From positions 186,001-250,000 of the forward strand of contig NZ_JBNXUO010000003.1 in NCBI RefSeq assembly GCF_050563535.1: DNA of 64,000 nt, written 5' to 3'. Within the stretch, counting starts at the first letter, position 1, and each line of letters begins with the position of its first letter. Below, piece after piece: positions 42,952-52,526 of the stretch. The notes under the pieces are model-generated. The model searched no databases and was not told the origin of the DNA. It was given only the letters and a program-made list of their open reading frames with translations. The stretch comes from Falsiroseomonas sp050563535 (GTDB taxonomy: Bacteria > Pseudomonadota > Alphaproteobacteria > Acetobacterales > Acetobacteraceae). Both the position numbers and the translations under genes were made by a program.

Positions 42952-45642
42952 TCAGCCCGCGATCCGTGCCAGCGCGGCGTCGAGCCGCGCCATCTCGGCC
43001 TGCGCCGCGGCCAGCCTCTCCCGCGTCTCCTCCACCACCTCCTCGGCGGCGCGGGAGACGAAATCGGCGTTGCCGAGCTTGGCGGAGAGCTTCCTCGCCT
43101 CGCCTTCCGCCGCGCCGCGGGACTTCGCGAGCCGCGCGCGTTCCGCACCGAGGTCGATCACCTCGGCCAGCGGCAGCATGACGGTCGCTTCCTCCACCAC
43201 CACCTGCGCTACGCCCTTCGGCGCGGCACCGTCCAGCGCCCGCACCTCCGTTGCGCGGCCAAGGCGGCGGATCGCCTCGATCCAGCGTGCCGCGCGCTCC
43301 ATCGTGGCGGCGGAGGCGCCCTGCAGGAGCAGCGGCACGGTGACGGAGGGCGGCACGTTCATCTCGGCCCGCGCGCCCCGCACCTCGCCGATCAGCTTCA
43401 CCACCCAGTCGAGTTCCGCCCGCGCCGCCTCGGCCTCCGCCACCGGCGCGGCCTCGGGCCAGGGGGCGCGGATCAGGCTGCATTCGGGGCCGTAGCCGAA
43501 GCGGTGCCACAACTCCTCCGTCATGAAGGGCATGGCGGGGTGCAGCAGCTTCAGGATGGTGCCGAAGACATGCTGCGCGGCGCCCTTCACCTCGGCCTTC
43601 TCCGCGCCATCCGGGCCGTTCAGCACGGGCTTGGCGAATTCGATGAACCAGTCGCAGTAGGTGCCCCAGACGAAGCGGTAGGCACCGGCAGCGTATTCGT
43701 CGAAGCGGTAGGCTTCCAGGGCGGCCGTGCAGTCCGCCACGGCGCGGTTCGCGGCATCCAGCACCCAGCGCGCGAGCGGCGAGGCCGCCTTCGCCGGATC
43801 GAAGCCGGCATCGGCGGCGATGCCGTTCATCTCCAGAAAGCGGGCCGCGTTCCAGATCTTGGTGCCGAAGCTGCGGTAGTCCTCGACCTTCTTGCGGCCG
43901 AGCTTCACGTCCCGCCCCGGCCCGGTGAGGGAGGCGATGGTGAAGCGCAGCGCATCCGCGCCATAGGCCTCGATCAGTTCCAGGGGGTCCATCACGTTCC
44001 CCTTGGACTTCGACATCTTCTGGCCCTTCTCGTCGCGGACCAGGCCGTGGATGTAGACGTGGCGGAAGGGCACCTCGCCCATGAAGTGGATGCCCATCAT
44101 CATCATGCGGGCGACCCAGAAGAAGATGATGTCGAAGCCCGTCACCAGCACGCTGCCGGGGTAGTATTTGGCAAGCTCCGGCGTCCTCTCCGGCCAGCCG
44201 AGCGTGCTGAAGGGCCAGAGCGCGCTGCTGAACCAGGTGTCGAGCACATCGGGGTCGCGCGCCAGCGGCACGTCCCGGCCGAACTTCGCCCGCGCGGCCG
44301 CCTGCGCCTCCTCCTCGGTGCGGGCCACGAAGACCTCGCCGTCCGGCGCGTACCAGGCCGGGATCTGGTGGCCCCACCACAGCTGGCGGGACACGCACCA
44401 GGGCTGGATGTCGCGCATCCAGGCGAAGAAGGTGTTCTCCCACTGGCGCGGCACGAAGACGGTCTGGCCGGTTTCCACCGCCTTGACCGCCGGCTGCGCC
44501 AGCGTCTTCGCATCCACGTACCACTGCAAGGTCAGCCGCGGCTCGATCGGCACGCCGCTGCGGTCGCCATGCGGGACCTGGTGGGTGTGCGGCTCGATCC
44601 TGTCGACCAGGCCCATCTCCTCCAGCCGCGCCACGATCGCCTTGCGCGCCGCGAAGCGGTCCTGCCCGTCGAGACCGCGGACGAAGGCGGGGTCGCCGCC
44701 ATCCTCGGACAGCGCCGCGCCGATCTCGGCCAGCGTCACCTTCGCATCGGCATCCAGCACCGACGGCATCGCCAGCCCGTGCCGGCGCGCCACCTCGAAG
44801 TCGTTGAAGTCGTGGGCGGGGGTGATCTTCACCGCGCCCGTGCCCTTCTCCGGGTCGGAATACTCGTCCGCCACCACGGGGATGCGGCGCCCCGTCAGCG
44901 GCAGCACGACGTGCCGGCCCACCAGGTCGCGGTAGCGGTCGTCGTCGGGGTGGACCGCGACCGCGGTGTCGCCCAGCATCGTCTCCGGCCGGGTCGTCGC
45001 CACCACCAGGAAGCGCCCCGGCTCGCCCTCCACGGGGTATTTCAGGTGCCAGAGATTTCCCTTCACCTCCCGGCTCTCCACCTCCAGGTCGGAGATGGCG
45101 GTCTGGAACACCGGGTCCCAGTTCACCAGCCGCCGGTCGCGGTACAGCAGCCCCTGCGAATGGAGCGTGACGAACACCTCCGCCACCGCCTTCGACAGGC
45201 CGGCATCCATGGTGAAGCGTTCGCGCGGCCAGTCGAGGCTGGCGCCGAGCCGGCGCAGCTGCCGGGTGATCGTCCCGCCGGACTGCGCCTTCCACTCCCA
45301 CACATGCTTCAGGAAGGCGTCCCGCCCCATCGCGCGGCGGTCCTGCCCCTGGCCGGCCAGCAGGCGTTCCACCACCATCTGGGTGGCGATGCCGGCATGG
45401 TCGGTGCCCGGCTGCCACAGCGCGTCGCGCCCCTGCATCCGCCGCCAGCGCGTCAGCATGTCCTGGACCGACATGGTCAGCGCGTGGCCGATATGCAGGC
45501 TGCCCGTGACGTTGGGCGGCGGGATCATGATGGTGAAGGGCTGCGCCGGGGAGGCCGGGTCGCAGGCGAAGGCGCCGGAGCTTTCCCAGCCCTCGTACAG
45601 ACGGGGCTCCACGGCGGCGGGGTCGAAGGTCTTGTCGAGCAT
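42952..45642 (-). CDS. valS: Valine-tRNA ligase
   Basis: 896 residues. Class I motifs are PPPNVTGSLHIGHALTMSVQ (HIGH) and DEKGQKMSKSKGNVMDP (KMSKS). The editing domain lies between them, and a C-terminal coiled coil from about 835 ends the protein, as in ValRS. The start at 45642 follows GGAAGGGATG and gives the usual MLDKTFDP N-terminus. The next gene on this strand is the small membrane protein. Confidence 0.97.
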   Translation of the reverse strand: MLDKTFDPAAVEPRLYEGWESSGAFACDPASPAQPFTIMIPPPNVTGSLHIGHALTMSVQDMLTRWRRMQGRDALWQPGTDHAGIATQMVVERLLAGQGQDRRAMGRDAFLKHVWEWKAQSGGTITRQLRRLGASLDWPRERFTMDAGLSKAVAEVFVTLHSQGLLYRDRRLVNWDPVFQTAISDLEVESREVKGNLWHLKYPVEGEPGRFLVVATTRPETMLGDTAVAVHPDDDRYRDLVGRHVVLPLTGRRIPVVADEYSDPEKGTGAVKITPAHDFNDFEVARRHGLAMPSVLDADAKVTLAEIGAALSEDGGDPAFVRGLDGQDRFAARKAIVARLEEMGLVDRIEPHTHQVPHGDRSGVPIEPRLTLQWYVDAKTLAQPAVKAVETGQTVFVPRQWENTFFAWMRDIQPWCVSRQLWWGHQIPAWYAPDGEVFVARTEEEAQAAARAKFGRDVPLARDPDVLDTWFSSALWPFSTLGWPERTPELAKYYPGSVLVTGFDIIFFWVARMMMMGIHFMGEVPFRHVYIHGLVRDEKGQKMSKSKGNVMDPLELIEAYGADALRFTIASLTGPGRDVKLGRKKVEDYRSFGTKIWNAARFLEMNGIAADAGFDPAKAASPLARWVLDAANRAVADCTAALEAYRFDEYAAGAYRFVWGTYCDWFIEFAKPVLNGPDGAEKAEVKGAAQHVFGTILKLLHPAMPFMTEELWHRFGYGPECSLIRAPWPEAAPVAEAEAARAELDWVVKLIGEVRGARAEMNVPPSVTVPLLLQGASAATMERAARWIEAIRRLGRATEVRALDGAAPKGVAQVVVEEATVMLPLAEVIDLGAERARLAKSRGAAEGEARKLSAKLGNADFVSRAAEEVVEETRERLAAAQAEMARLDAALARIAG

Positions 45643-45742
45643 GGCGGCATCCCTTCCGCGCGGGGGGGCTGCCGTCAAGGCCTGTCCGGCGCATTCGCCC
45701 GGGTCCGCCCCCATCCCTCCCCTCTCCCCTCCCCTCGGCGGG

Positions 45743-48382
45743 TTACACCGCGCGGACGGCCTCGTACACCTCCTCGTCCTCCGGGCTTCGGTGCAGTTCG
45801 AAGCCGAGGGCCTTCACGAAGGCCAGCATCGGCGCGTTGTCCGCAAGCACCTGGCCTTCGATGCGCACCATCCCGGCCGCCTTCGCCCATTCGAACAGGC
45901 GCCGCATCAGGTGGCTGCCGAGGCCCTGGCCCTTCATCTGGCGGTCCACCACCACGGCGAATTCGCCGCTCTCGCCCGCGCCCTCACGGATCAGCCGCGC
46001 GACGCCCAGCAGGTCCTCCGCCCCGTCGGGGCGGGGGCGCGCGGCGACGAAGGCCATCTCCCGGTCGTAGTCGATCTGCGTCATCCGCGCGATCTGCTCG
46101 CGCGGGAGTTCGCGGATCTGGCTGAAGAAGCGCCACCGGATGTCCTCCGGCGTCAGGCGGCGGAACAGCTCGCCATGCGCCGCGGCATCCTCGGGGCGGA
46201 TCGGGCGGATGGTTAGCGCCTCGCCGGACTTCGCGACCCAGGGCGCAACCCATTCCTCGGGATAGGGCGGGACGGCGAGCGTCGTGCGCTCCCCCGCCGG
46301 GCGCAGCGTCAGCGTCGCATCCGCGGCCAGCACGCCATCGGCATAGGCGAAGAGCGGATTGACGCCGAGCGTCGCGACCTCGGGGAAGTCCACCGCGATC
46401 TGCGACAGCCGCACCAGCGCCTCGGCCACCGCGTCCATGTCGGCGGGTGGATGGTCCCGGAAGCCGGCCAGCAGCTTCGCCGCCCGCGTCCGCGCGATCA
46501 GCCCGTGCGCGAGCGCATGGTTCAGCGGCGGCAGGTCGAAGCCGGCATCGCCCAGCAGGTCGGCCGCGGTCCCGCCCAGGCCGAATCGGATGAAGGGGCC
46601 GAACATCGCGTCGTCGCCCAGCTGCAGCCGCAGCTCCTCGGCCCGCGCCGCCTGGCGCTGCACCAGGAAGCCCGACAGCCGCGCCCCGGGGCGGAGCGTC
46701 TGCAGCCGCGCCGCCATCGCCTCCGCCGCTTCCCGCACCGCGATGGTGCTGCGCAGGCCGAGCGCGACGCCGCCGACCTCCGTCTTGTGCGCGATCTCGG
46801 CGCTGCGCAGCTTCAGCACCACCGGGAAGCCCAGCCGCGCCGCCGCGGCCACCGCCCCGCTGGCATCGGCGGCGGCGCGCCATTCGACGACCGGCATCCC
46901 ATAGGCCGCCAGCACCGCAAGCGCCTCGTCCTCCGACAGGGTCAGCCGCCCCTCGGCGCGCACGCGCGCGAACAGCGCGGCGACCGAGGCGCGATCGGGC
47001 GCGACGGACACCACCTCCCGCCCCGGCAGTTCCGCCGCCGCGGCCCGGTTCTGCCGGTCGTGCCACAGATGCATCGCGCCCCGCACCGCGGCCTCGGGCG
47101 TCGGGAAGACCGCCAGGTTCGCATTCGCCAGCGCGTGGCGCTGCACGCCCGCGGTGGCCTGGCCCGCCCAGCAGACCAGCACCGGCGCCGCCCGCGTGGC
47201 CTTCGCCGCAGCACCCAGCCCGGCCGCCACCATCGCCGGCGTCTCGCCGCCCACCGGCGCATGCACGGCCACCACGGTGTCCACCTCCGGCACCGCGGCC
47301 AGCGCGGCCGCGGCCTCGCCCAGCGCGGTCCCGGCGAGGGGCCCGAGGATGACGGGGTTGCGCCCGCGCCAATTGGCGGGCAGCGCCACCGCCAGGCTCG
47401 CCAGCGCCTCCGCCGGCAACTCGGCCAGCCGCGCCCCGCCCGCCAGCACCGCATCCGCCGCCAGGTGGCCGAGCCCGGTCGAATTCGCCACCACCGCGAT
47501 GCGGTCCCCCGCCCCGCCGCGCGGCGACAGCTTCACCCGCGCCAGCGTCTCGGCGGCCGAGAGCAGGTCGTCGAGGCCACTGACCCGCAGCACCCCCGCC
47601 CGCCGCAGCGCCGCGTCCATCACCGCGTCCGCGATGCCCGACGGGTCCTGCAGCAGCCCCCCCGCCCGGATCGCGACGACGGGTCGGGACCGCGCGGCGG
47701 CCCGCGCGGCGGAGATGAACAGCCGCCGGTTCTTGATACGCCGGATGTCGAGCAGGATCGCCCCCGTCCCCGGATCGCGCGAGAGCCAGTCGAGCGCATG
47801 GGCGAAGCCGAGATCGGCATTGCCGCCGATGCCGATGACATGGCTGAACCCGACGGCCTCGCTCTCTGCCCAGTCCAGCACCGCGCGCGCCAGCGCCGAG
47901 GACTGGCTGACCAGCGCCAGCCGCCCCCGCCGGGGCGCGAGATGCGACAGCGATGCGTTCAGCCCGATGGCCGGCACGCAGATGCCGAAGCTGCCCTGCC
48001 CCAGGGCACGCACGCCGCTGCGCTGCGCGATCGCCCCGAGGTCGGGCGAGGCCGCCGGGACCACCGCCGCCGGGCACCCCGCGGCGCCGAGCGCCATCAT
48101 CGCCGCCTCGACCCGCTCCGGTGCGAGCGCGACGATGCCGAGGTCGGGCGGCGCGGGCAGGCGATCCAGCCCCTCCGCCTGTTCCATCCCCTCCGCCGCC
48201 ATGCCGACGATGGAAAGCCGCCCCTTGAAGCCCGCCGAAGTGAGGTTGCGGGCCAGCAGCCCCGACATGTGCAGGGCGGGGTCGGCCACCAGCACGACGT
48301 GGCGCGGGCGGTACAGCGCCTCCTCGCGCTTGCGGCCGGGACTGCCAAGGGTCATCACAGGGGGCATGGTGCGCCGCAGCAT
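45743..48382 (-). CDS. Pat-type protein acetyltransferase (acyl-CoA synthetase-like plus GNAT)
   Basis: About 879 residues; in-frame starts at 48406 (TTG), 48382, 48367 and 48355 (ATG) cannot be separated. The order is CoA-binding domain (YRPRHVVLVADPALHMSG), succinyl-CoA-ligase-like region, ATP-grasp domain (GFPVVLKLRSAEIAHKTEVG) and a C-terminal GNAT domain (GQGLGSHLMRRLFEWAKAAG). This matches the Pat/PatZ architecture, about 886 residues, which acetylates lysines such as those of acetyl-CoA synthetase to switch it off. It is divergent from the esterase gene. Whether the synthetase part still works is not visible. Confidence 0.88.
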   Translation of the reverse strand: MLRRTMPPVMTLGSPGRKREEALYRPRHVVLVADPALHMSGLLARNLTSAGFKGRLSIVGMAAEGMEQAEGLDRLPAPPDLGIVALAPERVEAAMMALGAAGCPAAVVPAASPDLGAIAQRSGVRALGQGSFGICVPAIGLNASLSHLAPRRGRLALVSQSSALARAVLDWAESEAVGFSHVIGIGGNADLGFAHALDWLSRDPGTGAILLDIRRIKNRRLFISAARAAARSRPVVAIRAGGLLQDPSGIADAVMDAALRRAGVLRVSGLDDLLSAAETLARVKLSPRGGAGDRIAVVANSTGLGHLAADAVLAGGARLAELPAEALASLAVALPANWRGRNPVILGPLAGTALGEAAAALAAVPEVDTVVAVHAPVGGETPAMVAAGLGAAAKATRAAPVLVCWAGQATAGVQRHALANANLAVFPTPEAAVRGAMHLWHDRQNRAAAAELPGREVVSVAPDRASVAALFARVRAEGRLTLSEDEALAVLAAYGMPVVEWRAAADASGAVAAAARLGFPVVLKLRSAEIAHKTEVGGVALGLRSTIAVREAAEAMAARLQTLRPGARLSGFLVQRQAARAEELRLQLGDDAMFGPFIRFGLGGTAADLLGDAGFDLPPLNHALAHGLIARTRAAKLLAGFRDHPPADMDAVAEALVRLSQIAVDFPEVATLGVNPLFAYADGVLAADATLTLRPAGERTTLAVPPYPEEWVAPWVAKSGEALTIRPIRPEDAAAHGELFRRLTPEDIRWRFFSQIRELPREQIARMTQIDYDREMAFVAARPRPDGAEDLLGVARLIREGAGESGEFAVVVDRQMKGQGLGSHLMRRLFEWAKAAGMVRIEGQVLADNAPMLAFVKALGFELHRSPEDEEVYEAVRAV

Positions 48383-48480
48383 GAGGGGGAGGGTCGCCCT
48401 CTGCAACCCGATCGGGGCCGGGGGGTTGCCGGCCGTGGCCGGGCGCCGTCCGATACGGGGGCACCACCGGAGTCTGCCCG

Positions 48481-49437
48481 ATGCCCGCCCAGGACCCCCG
48501 CTGGGACCCCGAGATGCTGGCCTTCCAGTCGCTGATGGAGGCGGAAGGCGCGAAGCTGCCGCCCGTCAGCCTCTCCCTGCCGCTCGATGCCGCGCGGGAG
48601 GTCACGGAAAGATTGAACGTCCCGCTCTCGGCCGGCGGGCCGGCCATGGCCGCCAGCGCGGATCGCTGGCTGCCGGTCCGCGGGCGGCGCCTGCTGTGCC
48701 GCCTGCATCGGCCGACGGAGGCGCCCGGCCTGCCGGTGCTGGTCTACATCCATGGCGGCGGCTTCGTCTGGAACAGCATCGACACGCATGACCGCCTGAT
48801 GCGCGAATACGCCGCGGGCGGCCGCTGCGCGGTGATCGGCCCGGACTACGCGCTGAGCCCGGAGGCCCCCTTCCCCGTCGCGCTCGAGGAATGCGCGGCG
48901 GTGGTGCGCTGGGTGGCGCGGCACGGCGCGGAATGGGGCCTCGACCCCGCGCGCATCGTGGTCGGCGGCGACAGCGCCGGCGCCAACCTGGCGATGGGCG
49001 TCGCGCTGCTGTTGCGGGAGACCGACCCCGCGCTGCGGTTGCGCGGCCTGCTGCTGAACTACGGCGTCTTCGACGCCGACCTCGATACGCCGAGCTACCG
49101 CGAATTCGCCGAGGGCTATTTCCTGACGCGGGAGAAGATGCGCTTCTACCTCGACTGCTACCTGCCGCGCGCCGCGGACCGGCTGAACCCGCTGGCCAGC
49201 CCGCTGCGGGCCGACCTGCGCGGCCTGCCGCCGGTGCTGCTGCACATCGCCGAGCTCGACGTGCTGGCATCCGAGAACCTGGCGATGGGCGACAGGCTGC
49301 GCGCCGCGGGCGTCACGGTCGAGCAGGAGGTCTTCCCCGGCACCGCGCATGGCTTCCTGCGGTCGCTGAACCATGTCGCCGCGGCGCGGCGCGCGGCGGC
49401 GGGCGGGGGCGGGTGGCTCGGCCGCGTCCTGGCGTGA
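48481..49437 (+). CDS. Alpha/beta hydrolase, hormone-sensitive-lipase family
   Basis: 318 residues. The oxyanion motif HGGGF (in YIHGGGFVWNS), nucleophile GDSAGANLAMG, catalytic Asp near LHIAELDVLAS and His in PGTAHGFLR are all in place, as in family IV esterases. It likely cuts short-chain esters. A signal peptide is absent, so it is cytoplasmic. It shares a 98-base divergent region with the Pat-type gene and converges on the M20 gene. Confidence 0.9.
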   Translation: MPAQDPRWDPEMLAFQSLMEAEGAKLPPVSLSLPLDAAREVTERLNVPLSAGGPAMAASADRWLPVRGRRLLCRLHRPTEAPGLPVLVYIHGGGFVWNSIDTHDRLMREYAAGGRCAVIGPDYALSPEAPFPVALEECAAVVRWVARHGAEWGLDPARIVVGGDSAGANLAMGVALLLRETDPALRLRGLLLNYGVFDADLDTPSYREFAEGYFLTREKMRFYLDCYLPRAADRLNPLASPLRADLRGLPPVLLHIAELDVLASENLAMGDRLRAAGVTVEQEVFPGTAHGFLRSLNHVAAARRAAAGGGGWLGRVLA

Positions 49438-49449
49438 GGCGCGCCCGCG

Positions 49450-50601
49450 CTACCCGGCGGAGAGCGCCCGCTTCGCCACCTCGGCCAGCCAGCCGCTCGC
49501 GACCGGCAGGATGTCGTCGTTGAAGTCGTAGCCGGGGTTGTGCAACTCGCGCCCGGCCTCGGCCGGGCCGTTGCCGATCCAGACGAAGGCGCCGGGCACC
49601 TCCTTCAGGAACCAGGAGAAATCCTCCCCGGTCATCGCGGGGGTGACGTGTTCGCGCGTGTCGGACACCGCCTTCGCCGCCGCGGCCGCCAGGTCGCGTT
49701 CGGCCGGGCTGTTGGCGGTGACCTCGACCCCCTGCTTCCAGCCGACGGCCGCCTGCACGCCGAAGGTGGCGGCGATGCCCTGCGCGATGCGGTGGATGCC
49801 CTCGTGGATGGCGCGGCCGGTCTCGTCGTCGATCCAGCGGGCGCTGCCCTTGATGACGACGCGGGCCGGGATCTGGTTCTGCGCCTCCCCGCCCTCGATC
49901 ACCGTGAGGCTGACCACGCCGCCCGTCATCGGGTCGAGGTTGCGGGCCACCACGGTCTGCAGCGCGACGATGCAGTGCCCCGCCGCCACCATCGGGTCGC
50001 GTCCGAGATGCGGCAGCGCGGCATGGGCTGCGTGGCCGTCGAAGGCGACCTCGAACCGGCAGCCTGCAGCCATGACCGCGCGGTCATGCACGCCGATGGT
50101 GCCGGCGGGCAGGCCGGGCCAGTTGTGCCAGCCGAAGATGCGTTCCATCGGGAAGCGGCGGAACAGGCCGTCGGCCAGCATGGACCGCGCGCCGCCGCCA
50201 CCTTCCTCGGCCGGCTGGAAGACGAGATGGACGGTGCCGGTCCAGCCCTTGTCCTCCAGCAGCAGCCGCGCCGCGCCGAGCAGCGCGGTGGTGTGGCCGT
50301 CATGCCCGCAGGCATGCATCACGCCGGGGATGGTGGACCGGTGGGGCAGGCCCTCATTCATTTCCTGGATGGGCAGCGCGTCCATGTCCCCGCGCAGGCC
50401 GACGCTGCGGTTGCTGTCGCCGCGCTTCAGCGTGGCCACCACGCCGTGCCCGCCGACACCCTCCGCCACCTCGGTCACCCCCATCTCCCGCAGCCGCGCC
50501 GTGACGAAGGCGGCGGTCTCGCCTTCCCGCAGGGTCAGGCCGGGATGGGCATGGAGGTGGCGGCGCCAGGAGGTGAGGGTCGCGGCGAGGGTCGGATCCA
50601 T
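49450..50601 (-). CDS. M20-family amidohydrolase
   Basis: 383 residues. The metal-binding segments are LRGDMDALP, HACGHDGHTTALLGAAR and QPAEEGGGGARSM, typical of hippurate hydrolase-like and N-acyl-amino-acid amidohydrolases. A dimerisation lid is inserted in the middle. It cleaves N-acyl groups from an amino acid or related amide; the substrate is unknown. The start at 50601 fits MDPTLAATLTSWRRHLH. It is divergent from tamA with 71 bases between. Confidence 0.9.
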   Translation of the reverse strand: MDPTLAATLTSWRRHLHAHPGLTLREGETAAFVTARLREMGVTEVAEGVGGHGVVATLKRGDSNRSVGLRGDMDALPIQEMNEGLPHRSTIPGVMHACGHDGHTTALLGAARLLLEDKGWTGTVHLVFQPAEEGGGGARSMLADGLFRRFPMERIFGWHNWPGLPAGTIGVHDRAVMAAGCRFEVAFDGHAAHAALPHLGRDPMVAAGHCIVALQTVVARNLDPMTGGVVSLTVIEGGEAQNQIPARVVIKGSARWIDDETGRAIHEGIHRIAQGIAATFGVQAAVGWKQGVEVTANSPAERDLAAAAAKAVSDTREHVTPAMTGEDFSWFLKEVPGAFVWIGNGPAEAGRELHNPGYDFNDDILPVASGWLAEVAKRALSAG

Positions 50602-50672
50602 GCCACAACACTTAGCCCCTCCGGGCCTTCGGCTCCATCCCTGGCCGTGGCAACCATTGCCGCCGCCGGCTC

Positions 50673-52526
50673 TTGTCATCCGTCGTGGGAAAGATTCGCG
50701 CGCTCCTCCCCCTCCTGGTCGCAACCCTCCTCCTCCAGCCAGCCCAGGCGCAGGAGGAGCGGGTGCTGCCCTATGCGACGATCTTCGTGCCGACCGGCGA
50801 GGCGGCGCTCGACTCGGCGCTGGCCGAGGCCTCGCGCCTCAGGCGGCTGGCCGGGGAGGCGCCGGTGGACGCCTTCGGCCTTCTCTCCCGCGCCCGCGCC
50901 GAGCCGCGGCTGCTGGAGGAGGTGCTGCACTCTGAGGGCTACTGGGGCGGCCGTGTGGAGATGCGCATCGCCGGCGAGCCGGTGGAGGCGCCGGGACTGG
51001 CCGAGCGCCTGCAGGCGCTGCCGCCGGGCGAGGTGCCGGTCGAGGTCCGCGTCATCCCGGGCCCGCGCTACGCCCTGCGGCGGGTGGCGCTGCGGGCCGA
51101 GGCGCCGGCCGGGGCACCGGCCGTCGCCGCGCTGCCGCCCCCGCCCGGCCTCCGCGCCGGGGAGCCCGCCCGCGCCGCGCCGGTGCTGGATGCCGAGGCC
51201 GCGCTGGTGGACCGCCTGCGCGAGGCCGGCCACCCGCTGGCCGCCGTGGTGGACCGCGAAGTGCTGGTCGACCATGAGGCGCAGGCGATGGACGTCACCT
51301 GGATCCTCGCTCCCGGCCCCGTCGCGAGCTTCGCGCGGCCGGGGATCGAGGGGGACACGCAGGTCAACCGCGCGCTGATCGAACGGGTGACCGGCCGCCT
51401 CGCCGGGCAGCCCTACAGCCCCGCCGCGTTGGACCGCACCCGGCGGGAGGTGCAGCAGCTCGGCGCCTTCGACGCGGTGCGCGTGCGCGCCGCGCGGCGG
51501 CTGGACGAGGCGGGGCACCTGCCCGTGACCTTCGCGCTGACCGACCGCCCGCGCAACGCCGCGGGCTTCAACCTGGCCTACGAGACGAATTACGGCCCGA
51601 CCGGGCGCGTCTACTACGAGCGGCGCAACCTGTTCGGCAACGCCGAGACGCTGCGGGTGGAGGCGGAGGTGTCGCGCCTCGGCGCCGGCGGCGGGACGGA
51701 GGACCTGAACTATCGCCTCGGCGCCAATCTGCGCCGGCCCGGATTGTTCGACGGCCGTACGACCCTGGTCGCGGAAGCCGCGGCGCTGCGCGAAAGGCTG
51801 GAGGCCTATGACCGGGACGCGGTCGTCGCCTCGGTGCTGCTGGAGCATCCGGTGGGCCAGAACTGGATCGTCCAGGGCGGCCCCACCTTCGAGACGGGAC
51901 GCATCGGGCGCGACGGCAACCTCTCCCCCTTCACCCTGGCGGGTTTCGTCACGGGGATCCGCTACGACAGCACCGACAACCTGCTGGACGCGCGGCGCGG
52001 CATCCGCGCCAACCTCGCCGTCACGCCCTATGCCGACATCGCGGAAGGCGGCGGCTTCGTCCGCGCGCTGGGCAGCCTGCGGACCTATTTCGACATCACC
52101 GGCGAAGGCGGGACGGTGATCGCGCTGCGCGGGACCGTGGGCAGCCTGGTCGGCGCGACGCGGGACGTGCCGCTCGACAAGCGGTTCTATGCCGGCGGCG
52201 GCGGGTCGGTGCGCGGCTACGGCTACCAGCAGATCGGCCCGCGGGACGCGCGCAACCGCCCGCTCGGCGGCTCGTCGCTGGTGGAGGGCTCGGTCGAGCT
52301 GCGCCAGCGCGTCAGTGGGCCCTTCGGCATGGTCGCCTTCCTCGATGCCGGCTCGGTCGGCGGGTCGGAGACGCCGGGCTTCGCCGATGTCCGCATCGGC
52401 GCCGGGGTCGGGCTGCGCTACGCCACCGCGATCGGGCCGGTGCGGCTCGACGTCGCCATCCCGCTCGACAAGCAGTCGGGCGATTCCGCCTATGGCATCT
52501 ATGTCGGGCTCGGACAGGCCTTCTGA
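50673..52526 (+). CDS. tamA: Outer-membrane translocation and assembly module TamA
   Basis: 617 residues from a TTG at 50673; GTG 50685 is an alternative. A signal peptide (LLPLLVATLLLQPAQAQ) is followed by POTRA domains and a 16-strand Omp85 barrel, ending in an aromatic (GLGQAF) final strand signal. The GGSVRGYGYQQIGP motif in a barrel loop is typical. TamA works with TamB to place proteins or lipids in the outer membrane. Its end overlaps tamB by 26 bases. Confidence 0.9.
   Translation: MSSVVGKIRALLPLLVATLLLQPAQAQEERVLPYATIFVPTGEAALDSALAEASRLRRLAGEAPVDAFGLLSRARAEPRLLEEVLHSEGYWGGRVEMRIAGEPVEAPGLAERLQALPPGEVPVEVRVIPGPRYALRRVALRAEAPAGAPAVAALPPPPGLRAGEPARAAPVLDAEAALVDRLREAGHPLAAVVDREVLVDHEAQAMDVTWILAPGPVASFARPGIEGDTQVNRALIERVTGRLAGQPYSPAALDRTRREVQQLGAFDAVRVRAARRLDEAGHLPVTFALTDRPRNAAGFNLAYETNYGPTGRVYYERRNLFGNAETLRVEAEVSRLGAGGGTEDLNYRLGANLRRPGLFDGRTTLVAEAAALRERLEAYDRDAVVASVLLEHPVGQNWIVQGGPTFETGRIGRDGNLSPFTLAGFVTGIRYDSTDNLLDARRGIRANLAVTPYADIAEGGGFVRALGSLRTYFDITGEGGTVIALRGTVGSLVGATRDVPLDKRFYAGGGGSVRGYGYQQIGPRDARNRPLGGSSLVEGSVELRQRVSGPFGMVAFLDAGSVGGSETPGFADVRIGAGVGLRYATAIGPVRLDVAIPLDKQSGDSAYGIYVGLGQAF

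Noticed and set aside
45670..45700. TTGACG before valS as a -35 hexamer
   Set aside because: No acceptable -10 hexamer lies 16-18 bases downstream; that position is the ribosome binding region.
45714..45739. Pyrimidine-rich run CCCTCCCCTCTCC as a tandem repeat array
   Set aside because: It is short and irregular, with no repeat unit extending beyond it.
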